Assembly: GCA_025656455.1 (NCBI GenBank)
Contig: JAHXHS010000001.1
Span: 124,001-188,000 of the forward strand
From: Candidatus Thiodiazotropha sp. (ex Epidulcina cf. delphinae)
Lineage (GTDB): Bacteria > Pseudomonadota > Gammaproteobacteria > Chromatiales > Chromatiaceae
DNA length: 64,000 nt
Direction: 5' to 3'
The translations under genes were made by a program, and so were the position numbers. Within the stretch, counting starts at the first letter, position 1, and each line of letters begins with the position of its first letter. Positions 9,384 through 18,715 of this stretch are shown here, one piece after another. Under the pieces are notes generated by a model. The model did no database searches. It saw only the letters and a program-made list of their open reading frames with translations, and was not told where the DNA came from.

Positions 9384-10310
9384 ATGCATATTTTCAAATG
9401 TCAAATCAAACAGTTAGCAGCGATACTACTGTCTTTTTCCTCCCTCACGGTCATGGCCGGAGAGCAACTGCACATCGCCTTTGCCCAGGATACCCTGGGG
9501 AATGATTGGCGCCTGGCTCAGATACGGCAGGTCGAGCAGGAGTTGGCGAAACACCCTGGGGTCCGGTTCTCCGTCACCGACGGACTTGGGGATACCGCTT
9601 TGCAGATTCAGCATATCGAGGATCTGGCGCTCAGCGGTATCGACCTGCTGATGACGAGTCCCAGGACCCGTGCAGCCTTGACTCCAGCCATCCAAAAGGT
9701 CTATCGCCAGGGTATCCCGGTGGTGCTCGTAAGCCGTGGCATCAACAGCCGGGACTATACCGCCTTCATCCATCCCGACGACCGCCGGATCGCCGAAGCC
9801 GCCACCCGATACCTGATCCGGCAAATCCATGGCAAGGGTCACATTCTGATGCTTGAAGGCATTCCGGGGTCATCCACCAGCGATCTTCGTACAGCGGGCT
9901 TTCTCAACATCGTCCAGGAGCACCCCGAGATTTCATATACCCGCCGAGTGGCCAACTACCTTCGCGCGGATGCCATCCTTGCCATGGAAGACCTGCTCTC
10001 TTCCGGCACGCATATCAACGCCATTTTTGCCCAGAGCGACAGCATGGCTGAGGCCGCCCGCATGGTCCTCAGTAAACACGGCATCGATCCCAAATCGATT
10101 CCCAACGTCGGTATCGACTACATCCGCAGCGCCCGGGAGGCGATCAGACGGGGTGAGCAATCGGCCAGCTTCACCTATCCCACGGGCGGCGCCGAAGGCG
10201 CGCGAATAGCGCTGAAAATCCTCAAAGGCGAGGCGGTGCCCAAAGAGATCGTTCTCGAATCGACCATGGTCACCAAGGACAATGTCGATCAGGTGGAACC
10301 TATTTTCTGA
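9384..10310 (+). CDS. Periplasmic sugar-type binding protein (LuxP/RbsB-like)
   Basis: A 308-residue exported protein with a signal peptide (residues 1-25, ending VMAGEQ) and a type 1 periplasmic-binding fold: HIAFAQDTLGNDWR at the start, then GIDLLMTSPRTRAALTP, GIPVVLVSRG and HILMLEGIPGSSTS. This resembles ribose/LuxP-type receptors. Its stop codon overlaps the start of the next gene (TGATG), so the two are translationally coupled. The pairing with a membrane sensor rather than a transporter suggests ligand relay to c-di-GMP output, as LuxP does for LuxQ (inference). Ligand unknown. Confidence 0.88.
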   Translation: MHIFKCQIKQLAAILLSFSSLTVMAGEQLHIAFAQDTLGNDWRLAQIRQVEQELAKHPGVRFSVTDGLGDTALQIQHIEDLALSGIDLLMTSPRTRAALTPAIQKVYRQGIPVVLVSRGINSRDYTAFIHPDDRRIAEAATRYLIRQIHGKGHILMLEGIPGSSTSDLRTAGFLNIVQEHPEISYTRRVANYLRADAILAMEDLLSSGTHINAIFAQSDSMAEAARMVLSKHGIDPKSIPNVGIDYIRSAREAIRRGEQSASFTYPTGGAEGARIALKILKGEAVPKEIVLESTMVTKDNVDQVEPIF

Positions 10311-13300
10311 TGAAACCTTCAACCATTCGTGGAAAGCTGCTGCTCTATACCCTGTTGACGATAGTCATCTCGCTGGGTCTGGTAGGCATTCTGCTTGAAT
10401 CGTTCAGCCACCGCTATTTCCTCGATACCGCCGCCCAATCCGCCATCCAGGGGAGGGACACCCTACAGCGGCAGATCAACCTATTACAGAATAATCTCAA
10501 TAAAGAGATTCTTGACACCCTGAGCGACAAGCATCTGGTAGCCAGCCTGAGTTTGATCGACCGCTATCAAGACTCATCGGATTACAACGCCATACTCTTC
10601 GATGAAGAGAAGAAAAAGATAGGATACCACCTGCTGAAATCAGTCCGTACATCCGAAGCGGATGAGGCGTATGTCTTCGACAACGCTGGCAACCTCTGTG
10701 CATTCGTTATCACGAAGGGCTCGGACAACAGTATCCACACGATGGGTATAGGGACCTACGTCGGGGACAAACAAGCAATCACTGTCGTGGAAACCTCTCT
10801 CGATGAGATCGATACGCAGAATATTTTTGAACGTCTAAACAACAGATACCGACACAACCGCCTACAGCCTGTTCACAAACCTCACTACCACAGAAACGCG
10901 GAAGGTCTGTTCCTGGAACAAATAAGTCCGGTGTCGCGCAAGCTTCCTGAAGGCAAACGTAAAATGGTAGGCACCGTTACATTCGCCAAGTGGATCGACA
11001 GGACCGTCTTCAACTCATTCAGCAGACCGGTCGCCATCTCCTACGGGATTATCGATAATACCGGGGAATTCATTCTTGAGATGACAGAAGATCAACAAAT
11101 CTCCCGCTCAGAACTACAAGCCGGAATGGCGGCAAGTGATCGGCACCAGTCAATCTTCGAAACCGAAAACAGCTTTGTGCTTCTCAAGCCTGAACGACTC
11201 ATTGACAAAACCCCGTTTTTTATCATCAGCGCCTATCCGAAGGGAATCTATCTTCAGAATCGCTTTCATACCAGATTGACCATTCTGCTGGTCATGTTGG
11301 CCGTTGCAATCGTCGTCACACCATTAGGCATGGTGCTTTTACGGCGCTGGATATCACAACCCCTGCGACGGTTGATGGCAGGCGTGGAGAGCATACGCCA
11401 AGGCAATTACGATCAGTTCATCGCACTCGACGGCGAAGGGGAGCTCCACGACCTGGCGAATGCCATGAACACCATGGCCGATGAGATTAAGGAGCGGGAG
11501 CACGATCTCACCGGCATTATTGAAAATATCCCACTGATGGTGTACGTAAAAAACGCCGAAGATCTCTGTTTCACCCATGTCAATCAGACCTTCGAATCGA
11601 TTCTCGGTGTCTCACGGGAAGCGTGTGTCGGCAAGAGCGTTTTCGATCTCCTCCCGTCCCGGCAAGCCGAATCCTCCACCCAAAGTGATCGGATGGTGAT
11701 TGCCGGCGGCCAGGTCCACGAAATTCCGGAGGAACCAATCGATACAGATATCGGGCAACGCCTTTTATACACCCGCAAAGTCCCTATTTACGACATCAAC
11801 GGCAAGCCGCGCTTCCTGTTAGGCGTCTCGGAAGACATTACCGAAAAAAAGCAGGCCGAAGAACAGTTAAGACTCGGCGCCAAGGTCTTCGAAAGCACCA
11901 GCGAGGGTGCGATAATCACCGATGCCCGTCTACGTATTCTGGATGTCAACCACGCCTTTACCCGAATCACCGGCTATACACTCGACGAGTGCCGAGGCAA
12001 GGAGCCGAAATTCATGCAGGCAGACAGTCTGAACGATGACCTGTACAACAACGTAATGGTGGAGATCGCGCACAATGGCAGCTGGCACGGGGATATCTGG
12101 CACCGAAGAAAAAACGGTGAAATCTTTCCGGCCTGGGTGACCATCAGCCAAGTACAAAACGAAGCGGGTACGGTTACCCACTATGTCTCCGTCTTTACCG
12201 ATATCTCGACGATCAAGAGAAAGCAGGACGAGCTCGACTATCTGGCCCACCATGACCCATTGACCAAACTACCCAACAGACTGCTGCTGAATGATCGGCT
12301 GCAGCACGCTTTCGACAGGGCCAAACGCGAAAACACCAAAGTCGCGGTCATGTTTCTCGACCTTGATCGTTTCAAGGACATCAATGACAGCCTGGGACAT
12401 CCCGTCGGCGATCAACTACTGGTGGCGGTCGCCAAACGCTTCAAACTGAAGCTGCGGAGCGAAGATACCCTTGCGCGCACCGGTGGCGATGAGTTCGTTT
12501 TCATCACCGAGGGTGAGCAACAATTGCGTAACATCGTGACGATTGCCAGTAAAATCCTCGAAGTGTTTCACCAACCCTTCACCGTCATAAACCGGGAAAT
12601 GTTTATCACCGGCAGTCTCGGCATCAGCCTCTTTCCCGACGACGGCGACGATGTAACGACACTCATCCGCAACGCCGACGCCGCTATGTACCGGGCCAAA
12701 GAGCACGGCCGCAACCAGTTCCTCTTCTATACCGAAGACATGACCAAATCGGCCATCCATCGCATGGAGACGGACCTGGCCCTGCGTGATGCATTGCAGC
12801 GCCGGGAGTTCCGGCTCCACTACCAGCCTCAGCATCTCTTGAACTCAGGGCAAACCATCGCCTTTGAAGCCCTGATCCGCTGGCAGCGACCCGGCCACGG
12901 ACTGATCATGCCGGACCGCTTCATCTCCCTGTGCGAAGAAAACGGCCTGATCCTGCAAGTCGGTGAATGGGTTCTTCACAGCGCCTGCGAGCAAATGGCG
13001 CAGTGGCTGGACAATGGGCTCTCGATTGAGCGAATCGCCGTCAATATCTCGCCGCTGCAGATCGAGCGCGGCGACTTCCTGAAGATCGTCACCAGTGCAT
13101 TGGACAGCAGCGGAATGAAACCTGAAAATCTCGAACTGGAAGTCACCGAAGCCATTTTTCTGCAAACCAGCGACACGGCGCGGGATATCCTGCACGCACT
13201 TGACGATCTTGGTGTTGTATTGACCCTGGACGATTTCGGCACCGGCTTCTCATCACTCAGCTATCTGCAGAATTTTCACTTCGACCGGATAAAGATCGAC

Positions 13301-13528
13301 CGCTCCTTTATCCAAAACATGCTGGATAACCCGAACCAACTGAATATCGTCAAGTCCATGGTCACCCTGGGCCATAGCCTGGGTATGCAGGTACTCGCCG
13401 AAGGCATCGAAACGGAAACCCAGGCTTCACTGTTGCATAAACTCGGCTGCAATGAGGGGCAGGGCTATCTCTTTAACAAACCACTCTCCCCTGAAAAGAT
13501 CGAATCCCTATTCGAACTGACGTCTTGA
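10310..13528 (+). CDS. Membrane GGDEF-EAL protein with periplasmic sensor, HAMP and PAS domains
   Basis: A 1072-residue inner-membrane c-di-GMP enzyme. Transmembrane helix 1 at about 10-30, a periplasmic domain at 31-318 that could be LuxQ/PDC-like, helix 2 at about 322-345, HAMP at 345-395, PAS at about 400-520 and 525-640, GGDEF at 645-810, EAL at 820-1065. GGDEF is intact at 725-729 with RSED five residues before it (RxxD inhibitory site); EAL is intact at 853-855 and DDFGTGFSSLSYL is present. Translation is coupled to the preceding binding-protein gene by a one-base stop/start overlap, which implies that the receptor modulates this enzyme. Whether synthesis or hydrolysis dominates cannot be read. 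Confidence 0.93.
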   Translation: MKPSTIRGKLLLYTLLTIVISLGLVGILLESFSHRYFLDTAAQSAIQGRDTLQRQINLLQNNLNKEILDTLSDKHLVASLSLIDRYQDSSDYNAILFDEEKKKIGYHLLKSVRTSEADEAYVFDNAGNLCAFVITKGSDNSIHTMGIGTYVGDKQAITVVETSLDEIDTQNIFERLNNRYRHNRLQPVHKPHYHRNAEGLFLEQISPVSRKLPEGKRKMVGTVTFAKWIDRTVFNSFSRPVAISYGIIDNTGEFILEMTEDQQISRSELQAGMAASDRHQSIFETENSFVLLKPERLIDKTPFFIISAYPKGIYLQNRFHTRLTILLVMLAVAIVVTPLGMVLLRRWISQPLRRLMAGVESIRQGNYDQFIALDGEGELHDLANAMNTMADEIKEREHDLTGIIENIPLMVYVKNAEDLCFTHVNQTFESILGVSREACVGKSVFDLLPSRQAESSTQSDRMVIAGGQVHEIPEEPIDTDIGQRLLYTRKVPIYDINGKPRFLLGVSEDITEKKQAEEQLRLGAKVFESTSEGAIITDARLRILDVNHAFTRITGYTLDECRGKEPKFMQADSLNDDLYNNVMVEIAHNGSWHGDIWHRRKNGEIFPAWVTISQVQNEAGTVTHYVSVFTDISTIKRKQDELDYLAHHDPLTKLPNRLLLNDRLQHAFDRAKRENTKVAVMFLDLDRFKDINDSLGHPVGDQLLVAVAKRFKLKLRSEDTLARTGGDEFVFITEGEQQLRNIVTIASKILEVFHQPFTVINREMFITGSLGISLFPDDGDDVTTLIRNADAAMYRAKEHGRNQFLFYTEDMTKSAIHRMETDLALRDALQRREFRLHYQPQHLLNSGQTIAFEALIRWQRPGHGLIMPDRFISLCEENGLILQVGEWVLHSACEQMAQWLDNGLSIERIAVNISPLQIERGDFLKIVTSALDSSGMKPENLELEVTEAIFLQTSDTARDILHALDDLGVVLTLDDFGTGFSSLSYLQNFHFDRIKIDRSFIQNMLDNPNQLNIVKSMVTLGHSLGMQVLAEGIETETQASLLHKLGCNEGQGYLFNKPLSPEKIESLFELTS

Positions 13529-13558
13529 CCAGGGAATCTAGCCCGCATGGTGTCATTT

Positions 13559-13640
13559 TATTAACCCGGCGCCCTAATAGGCCATGTTCAGCCGTCGTGT
13601 GCCGGGTTAATAACACGGTGCGGCAGGGCCGCACCCTACG
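13559..13640. repeat. Decayed TTAACCCGGC element plus palindromic GGTGCGGC repeat
   Basis: 13559-13612 has the two ends of the TTAACCCGGC family (TTAACCCGGCGCCCTAATAG and the inverse GCCGGGTTAA) brought together with most of the interior missing. Directly after it, 13616-13640 is a palindrome with arms GGTGCGGC/GCCGCACC; the same 25 bases recur as both arms of a hairpin in the element at 47253. Both lie between convergent genes. Confidence 0.7.
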
Positions 13641-13748
13641 CCTTGAATCCTTGTTTTCCTCAATTGACCAGGGATGCGAAATCTCTCATCGCCAAGGTGA
13701 CATTCTGTGAGGATCCTTTGCGATGATTGATGTATCGCAGGAGAAGAG

Positions 13749-13776
13749 AAAAAAGGGGGTGCAAAAATGCACCCCT
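13749..13776 (-). terminator. Rho-independent terminator of phaC
   Basis: Read on the minus strand: stem AGGGGTGCA/TGCACCCC with a short loop, followed immediately by TTTTTT. It sits 46 bp after the phaC stop codon and fits a classical intrinsic terminator for the phaE-phaC unit. Confidence 0.8.
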
Positions 13777-13821
13777 AAGGAAACTGGTAGTAACTACCGG
13801 CGGAGGATCATTCGCTTCCGC

Positions 13822-14892
13822 CTACTTGTCACGCTCGTCCAGCCAGCGACCGATAGCGGGAGGAACCTGTTTCTGTGCTTTCCCACTCACATAGATGCCG
13901 ATATGACCGCCAGGGAAAGAGAGCTCGGTATAGTCCCCGCTCCCGGTCAACCCGCGCAGAGCCCGCGAGGCGTCCGGCGGCACCAGGTGGTCCTGTTCAG
14001 CGAAAATGTTAAGCACCGGACAGGAAATGTTCTTCAGGTCGACCGGACGATCACCGATCCTCACCCCCCCCTCGAGGAAGCCGTTGTTCTGGTAAAAGTC
14101 CTTAACGAACTGTCGGAACGTCTCCCCTGCCTGATCCGGACTGTCGAATATCCACTTCTCCATGCGTAGGAAGTTTTTCAGCTTCTCCTTATCTTCCAGC
14201 ACATCCACCATGCTCAGGTATTTCTGACCGGTCAGACTGAAAGGCTTGAGGGAGAGAAAGGTCCAGTTGAGCAGTTCACCCGGCACATTGCCCAGGGTAT
14301 CGATCAGCAGATCGACATCCATCTGTTGCACCCAGGCGGAGAGCATGTTGTCCGGGGTCTTGAAATCCACCGGGGTCACCATGGTGATGAGATTCTTCAC
14401 CTTGTCGGGATGCAGGGAGGTATAGCAAAGGCTGAAGGCGCCGCCTTGGCAGATTCCCAGCAGGTTGATCTTATCGAGTTTGTGACGCTTGCGGATCACA
14501 TCCACGCAGCGATCAAGATAACCGTTGATATAGTCATCCATGGTCAAGGCGCGGTCGGCCTCGTCGGGATAGCCCCAATCAATCAGATAGACATCCTGCC
14601 CGGCGGCCAACAGGTTGCGCACGGTGGAACGGTTCTCTTGCAGATCGGTCATGTATGGGCGGTTGACCAAGGCGTAGACGATCAGCGTCGGCACCCTGCT
14701 CTGCACCACATCGGCGGGGGACTCATAACGATAGAGTCGCAGCTTGTCCTCACGGTAGACCTCCACCTTGGGGGTCACGCCGGTATCGATCTTCTCGGCA
14801 TTCAACAGATTCTCGACACCCTTGCCCAACTTACGGCTGTAGTCGAGCATCTCTTCGGCCAACTGGTCGGGGCGAAGGTTAAATGGTTGCAC
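13822..14892 (-). CDS. phaC: Class III poly(3-hydroxyalkanoate) synthase subunit PhaC
   Basis: A 356-residue subunit that polymerises hydroxyacyl-CoA to polyhydroxyalkanoate at the granule surface, active together with PhaE. The short length and the lipase-like box GICQGG are diagnostic of class III. The catalytic triad is visible as Cys148, Asp301 (FAEQDHLVPP) and His330 (FPGGHIG), one residue off the Allochromatium vinosum numbering. It lies 157 bp downstream of phaE on the same strand and ends before a strong terminator, consistent with a phaE-phaC operon. Confidence 0.97.
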   Translation of the reverse strand: MQPFNLRPDQLAEEMLDYSRKLGKGVENLLNAEKIDTGVTPKVEVYREDKLRLYRYESPADVVQSRVPTLIVYALVNRPYMTDLQENRSTVRNLLAAGQDVYLIDWGYPDEADRALTMDDYINGYLDRCVDVIRKRHKLDKINLLGICQGGAFSLCYTSLHPDKVKNLITMVTPVDFKTPDNMLSAWVQQMDVDLLIDTLGNVPGELLNWTFLSLKPFSLTGQKYLSMVDVLEDKEKLKNFLRMEKWIFDSPDQAGETFRQFVKDFYQNNGFLEGGVRIGDRPVDLKNISCPVLNIFAEQDHLVPPDASRALRGLTGSGDYTELSFPGGHIGIYVSGKAQKQVPPAIGRWLDERDK

Positions 14893-15049
14893 GTCTATTC
14901 TCCTCGGTTTCTAGTCCGGTACGCGAACGCGTTTCTGCGCCAACCGGCTCAACGACACGCCGATGCGTGTCAGAGGCTGGCCGAAGGTCAACGCCGTGGC
15001 GCGCGGGCTGTCTGTTCATTTCATCTCAGATGGGCTGCATCGCATCCGC

Positions 15050-16129
15050 TCAACCGGCGGGCCGCCGGCTCTTCTTCACCGCCGCCTTTTTTTTCACAGC
15101 GGCCTTTTTCTTAGGCGTAGAAGCCACCGCACTCGCCTTCGGCTTGCTTGTCGCTTGGCTGCGCAACTCAATCATCTGCTCTTTCAACCCTTCAAGCTCG
15201 GCACGCATCGCCTTGGCTTCACGGCGCGACTCCTGCAGACGATCCTGCAGCGTGCGCAACTCCCTGCGAGTGGGCATGTTCAGTCCACCCAGCGCCTCGT
15301 CCACCACCTGCCCCAGTTTCTGTTTCAGGGCCATCAGACCGTTAACCAAGCGCCCGTGTATCTTGGCGTACTCGGGCGTCATCACCTGTTCGCCGTAGAC
15401 CTCCTCGCTGCTGCTGACCCAGAGGTCATAGAGTCCCCGCGCACTCTCCACCTGCTTGCCGGACTCGGCCATTTCCTCGATCTTCTCCTGCATGCGATTG
15501 ACCGATAACAGGCCCAGATTGGAGAAGAAACCCATGTACTCGCCCAAGCAGCGTTGGTATTCGACGATGGACCGGGTAAGTTGCTTGTACTGTCCCTCTT
15601 CCTCACGCAGGTACCCCAGACCAGGGGCGCTGAGAAAACGATCCAGACCCTCCTTGTGCGGCATGTTGCGCAGCAGGTCGCCGGGCATCAGCGACAGGGA
15701 GGAGACCATCCGCTGCCAGTTGTCCATCGGCATTTCCCAGAAGGCCATCATCTTGTGCAATGCATCGTCGCCGGCGGTTTCGGAGCCGCTGAAGACGTTA
15801 TCCACACTGCCTGTGAAGAGTTTCCGCAGATCAGCCACGGTACGGTTGGCCGCATCCAACCAGCTATCGCCGGCCCCGGCATTTTTGTAATAGCCCTCAG
15901 CCATGCGGAAGTAGCTCTGGGTCTGCTCCATCATTTTGCCCATGAAATCACTGGTCATATCGCCGGCCGATGGAGAGATGCCTTGCCACCAGTGCTCCAT
16001 GGCGCTCTCCAGGGGAGATTTGGCGGGTTTTTCCAGGCCCATCGCCTTACGGCTCATCTCCGTCCAGTCTTCCCAGTACTTCTGCTGGGTCTTCATCCAG
16101 TCCTCGTTCCAGAATGCAGATTCACTCAT
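15050..16129 (-). CDS. phaE: Class III PHA synthase subunit PhaE
   Basis: A 359-residue partner of PhaC, required for the activity of class III synthases. The N-terminus (FWNEDWMKTQQKYWEDW) and the central helical region match PhaE. Residues 285-325 look like a coiled coil (LQDRLQESRREAKAMRAEL), and the last 30 residues form a Lys/Ala tail with two AAVKKK units and one AAVKKS unit. Such tails resemble the DNA-binding ends of PhaF or PhaM and could tether granules to the nucleoid, which is inference. It is the first gene of the phaE-phaC unit and is divergent from phaA. Confidence 0.95.
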   Translation of the reverse strand: MSESAFWNEDWMKTQQKYWEDWTEMSRKAMGLEKPAKSPLESAMEHWWQGISPSAGDMTSDFMGKMMEQTQSYFRMAEGYYKNAGAGDSWLDAANRTVADLRKLFTGSVDNVFSGSETAGDDALHKMMAFWEMPMDNWQRMVSSLSLMPGDLLRNMPHKEGLDRFLSAPGLGYLREEEGQYKQLTRSIVEYQRCLGEYMGFFSNLGLLSVNRMQEKIEEMAESGKQVESARGLYDLWVSSSEEVYGEQVMTPEYAKIHGRLVNGLMALKQKLGQVVDEALGGLNMPTRRELRTLQDRLQESRREAKAMRAELEGLKEQMIELRSQATSKPKASAVASTPKKKAAVKKKAAVKKSRRPAG

Positions 16130-16274
16130 GGTCTAGTCCCGTGGTTGCGACGCAATGTCGTTTTCATTTCGGTTGTTCGTTTCGGATTGAGGCGCACCCC
16201 GCGGAGAACGGTTGCACGAATCAAACCCGATCCCGAACACTCATGTCTAAATACGCTAGCAATAAAATTTGTGC

Positions 16275-16298
16275 GCTGCAACATTTTTTGCTACAACA
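16275..16298. promoter_or_regulatory. Candidate PhaR operator between phaE and phaA
   Basis: The segment has two related units, GCTGCAACA and TGCTACAACA, about 15 bases apart, preceded by AAATTTGTGCG. The same elements (TGCTGCAACG, CTGCAACAATG and AAATTTGTGCG) occur at the phaP promoter. A shared operator for the PhaR repressor encoded at 18000 is the simplest reading. This is inferred from sequence similarity between the two sites only. Confidence 0.45.
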
Positions 16299-16409
16299 TA
16301 CACAACAGCCGGCAAACACGCATCCAGCAGCATCACTTGTGATATGCCACTCGTTACCCGCTTCGAGCAGAAACGGGCCGATTAACGACAAACCAGAGGA
16401 TTACCCAAC

Positions 16410-17594
16410 GTGAATGAGAACATCGTCATCGTCGCCGCGGCCCGCAGCGCCATAGGTACTTTTAGCGGTAGTCTTGCAGGCATTCCCGGCCACCGGCTGG
16501 GTGCGGCAATCATCAAGGGTCTGCTTGAACGCACCGGCGTAAAACCCGATCAAGTGGACGAAGTCATTCTCGGCCAGGTATTGACGGCCGGGGCCGGTCA
16601 GAACCCTGCCCGCCAGGCAAGCCTGGCGGCGGGACTGCCGGTGGAGACGCCGGCGCTAACCATCAACAAAGTCTGCGGCAGCGGCCTGAAGGCCGTGCAA
16701 CTGGCCATGCAGGCCGTGATCTGCGGCGATGCAGAGATCGTCATTGCCGGCGGGCAGGAGAATATGAGCATGGCGCCCCATGTGCTGCCCAACTCACGCA
16801 AAGGCAACAAGATGGGCGACTGGAAGATGATCGACACGATGATCGTCGACGGCCTGTGGGACGCCTTCAACGACTACCACATGGGCGCCACGGCGCAGAA
16901 TATCGCCGATAAATACGCCTTCAACCGCGAGGCCCAGGATGCATTCGCCGCAGCCTCACAGCAGAAGACTGAAGCGGCCCTGAACGACAATGTCTTCGCC
17001 GACGAGATCATTCCTATCGAGATCCCGCAACGCCGGGGTGACCCGGTGATCTTCGACCGTGACGAATTTCCCCGCCCGGGGACAACGGCCGAGACACTCT
17101 CCAAGCTGCGCCCCGCCTTCTCCAAGGATGGCTCAGTCACCGCCGGCAATGCCTCCGGATTGAACGACGGCGCTGCCGCGGTGATGGTGATGAGCGAAAG
17201 CAAGGCAAAGGCGTTGGGACTCACGCCGATGGCGCGTATCGTCGCCTTCTCCTCCGCCGGTGTCGATCCATCCGTGATGGGCACCGGCCCGATCCCCGCC
17301 TCCACCCAGTGTCTGGAGAAGGCCGGCTGGTCCGTGGATGAGCTTGACAGGATCGAAGCCAATGAGGCCTTTGCCGCCCAGGCTATGTGCGTCAACCAAG
17401 AGATGGGCTGGGACACCGCCAAGGTCAATGTGCATGGCGGCGCCATCGCCCTGGGTCATCCCATCGGCGCTTCCGGCTGTCGTGTGTTGGTCACCCTGTT
17501 GCATGAGATGCGCCGCAGCGGGTCCCGAAAAGGTCTCGCCACCCTGTGTATCGGAGGCGGCCAGGGCGTCGCCATGGCGGTAGAAAAAATCTGA
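16410..17594 (+). CDS. phaA: Acetyl-CoA acetyltransferase (beta-ketothiolase) PhaA
   Basis: A 394-residue biosynthetic thiolase that condenses two acetyl-CoA to acetoacetyl-CoA, the first step of PHB synthesis. Active-site residues are visible: Cys89 in [12 protein letters not shown], His350 in [10 protein letters not shown] and Cys380 in TLCIGGGQG. Length and motifs match the family throughout. The start is a GTG at 16410 with AGAGG upstream; no ATG lies nearby in frame. It is divergent from phaE and shares a 280 bp regulatory region with it. Confidence 0.96.
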   Translation: MNENIVIVAAARSAIGTFSGSLAGIPGHRLGAAIIKGLLERTGVKPDQVDEVILGQVLTAGAGQNPARQASLAAGLPVETPALTINKVCGSGLKAVQLAMQAVICGDAEIVIAGGQENMSMAPHVLPNSRKGNKMGDWKMIDTMIVDGLWDAFNDYHMGATAQNIADKYAFNREAQDAFAAASQQKTEAALNDNVFADEIIPIEIPQRRGDPVIFDRDEFPRPGTTAETLSKLRPAFSKDGSVTAGNASGLNDGAAAVMVMSESKAKALGLTPMARIVAFSSAGVDPSVMGTGPIPASTQCLEKAGWSVDELDRIEANEAFAAQAMCVNQEMGWDTAKVNVHGGAIALGHPIGASGCRVLVTLLHEMRRSGSRKGLATLCIGGGQGVAMAVEKI

Positions 17595-17672
17595 TACAAC
17601 GGACCGGGCGCGGCCGAGCCGTTGAGTTTTGAGTTATGAATTTTGAGTTTTGAGTTGAGGAAACTCGGCTTT

Positions 17673-17872
17673 AGCCCGCATTTCTCACCAGGATTTGGAT
17701 TTTTGGGGCAACCCTCTTTGCCAGCTTGTTCCAAAAACCAGAAGTGGTGCAGGGATGCACCGTTAATGGAAATAGGACAGGGTGTAAACGTACTACCATC
17801 ATTTTTCGAAGCTATGTTGGTTAAATTTCATCCTGTTATCCATTCATCCGGTCCGCCTGGTGAGAAATGCGG
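17673..17872. repeat. Inverted-repeat element upstream of phaR
   Basis: AGCCCGCATTTCTCACCAGG at 17673-17692 is repeated in inverse at 17856-17872 (CCTGGTGAGAAATGCGG). Between them a further hairpin (TTTTTGG...CCAAAAA) is visible near 17700-17745. Just before it, TTTTGAGTT occurs three times between 17624 and 17656. No gene is carried; it sits between phaA and phaR and may contribute to their separation into two transcripts. Confidence 0.55.
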
Positions 17873-17999
17873 CTTTCTATTACCCGCTCAATCAGAGGAA
17901 GAGCCCATAAAAATCACTGCCCCATCCCGGCTATTCTTTTCGGCACCTGGAATGGGGTACACTGGGCCACCCTCGATTGTCAGGAATAGTGCCAAGGCC

Positions 18000-18455
18000 A
18001 TGTCCGATCGCATCATTAAGAAGTACCCCAATCGTCGTCTCTATGACACCGAACAAAGCAAATACATCACCCTCTCCCAACTGCGCCAGTTGATCATTCA
18101 AGGCGAATCGATCAAGGTGATCGACTCCACTTCCGAAGAGGATATCTCCCGCAATATCCTGCTACAGATCATCCTGGAGACCGAATCCGGCGGCGAACCC
18201 CTGTTCACCGCCAACATGCTTTCCCAGATCATACGCTTTTACGGGGGCACCCTGCAGGGCATCTTCGGCCGTTACCTGGAGCAGAGCCTCGGCCTTTTCA
18301 CCGCCCAACAGGAGCAGTTCAGACAGAATCTGGGTGAGGATCCCATCGCCACGATGACCAACCTGGCTCAAAACAACATGAAGATGTGGAGCGAAATGCA
18401 GAAGGATTTCCTCTCTGCGGCAGGCTTCACTCCCCCGAAAAAGGATAAAAACTGA
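18000..18455 (+). CDS. phaR: PHA synthesis repressor PhaR
   Basis: A 151-residue regulator. The N-terminal PHB/PHA accumulation DNA-binding domain begins IIKKYPNRRLYDTEQSKYIT (residues 4-23), which is highly characteristic, followed by the conserved ITLSQLRQLI...VIDSTSEEDISRNILLQI region. The C-terminal half mediates granule or polymer binding in relatives. PhaR binds operators of phasin genes and is released when granules form. The ATG at 18000 fits the family start; the frame extends upstream to 17643 but that part is non-homologous. Candidate operators lie at phaP and phaE/phaA. Confidence 0.95.
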   Translation: MSDRIIKKYPNRRLYDTEQSKYITLSQLRQLIIQGESIKVIDSTSEEDISRNILLQIILETESGGEPLFTANMLSQIIRFYGGTLQGIFGRYLEQSLGLFTAQQEQFRQNLGEDPIATMTNLAQNNMKMWSEMQKDFLSAAGFTPPKKDKN

Positions 18456-18615
18456 CACGATTGCTGCTCAGTGCAACTTGGCCAGTCCGCCAATGCACGC
18501 AAATGGGTCTCTCGCGATGGATAAAAAGCCCACGGAATGGGCTATGAGCAGCTTTTACTCGTTAAAATCAAGGTCAATTCTCCTACCCTGGATCAACCGG
18601 TAGTCCGCAAAGACA

Positions 18616-18640
18616 GAAATTTGTGCGGCGCACAAATTTC
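18616..18640. promoter_or_regulatory. Palindrome upstream of the phaP promoter
   Basis: A perfect palindrome with arms GAAATTTGTGC/GCACAAATTTC and a three-base centre, ending three bases before the -35 box of phaP. AAATTTGTGCG also occurs next to the candidate operator in the phaE/phaA region. It could be a second regulator site or a hairpin ending upstream transcription. Confidence 0.5.
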
Positions 18641-18643
18641 CTC

Positions 18644-18672
18644 TTGACATCCCGCTTCGCCTGACCTATGCT
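18644..18672 (+). promoter_or_regulatory. Sigma-70 promoter of phaP
   Basis: TTGACA (18644-18649), a 17-base spacer and TATGCT (18667-18672) form a near-consensus promoter. The -10 box overlaps the repeated TGCTGCA motif proposed as the PhaR operator, a layout suited to repression. Confidence 0.75.
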
Positions 18673-18697
18673 GCACTGCAACAATGCTGCAACGCAC
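18668..18697. promoter_or_regulatory. Candidate PhaR operator at phaP
   Basis: Two ATGCTGCA units (18668 and 18684), with CTGCAACA and CTGCAACG, cover the -10 box and the likely transcription start of phaP. Similar units lie between phaE and phaA. The assignment to PhaR is inferred from position and from the presence of phaR nearby. Confidence 0.5.
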
Positions 18698-18715
18698 AAC
18701 ACAGGAGCACTTAAC

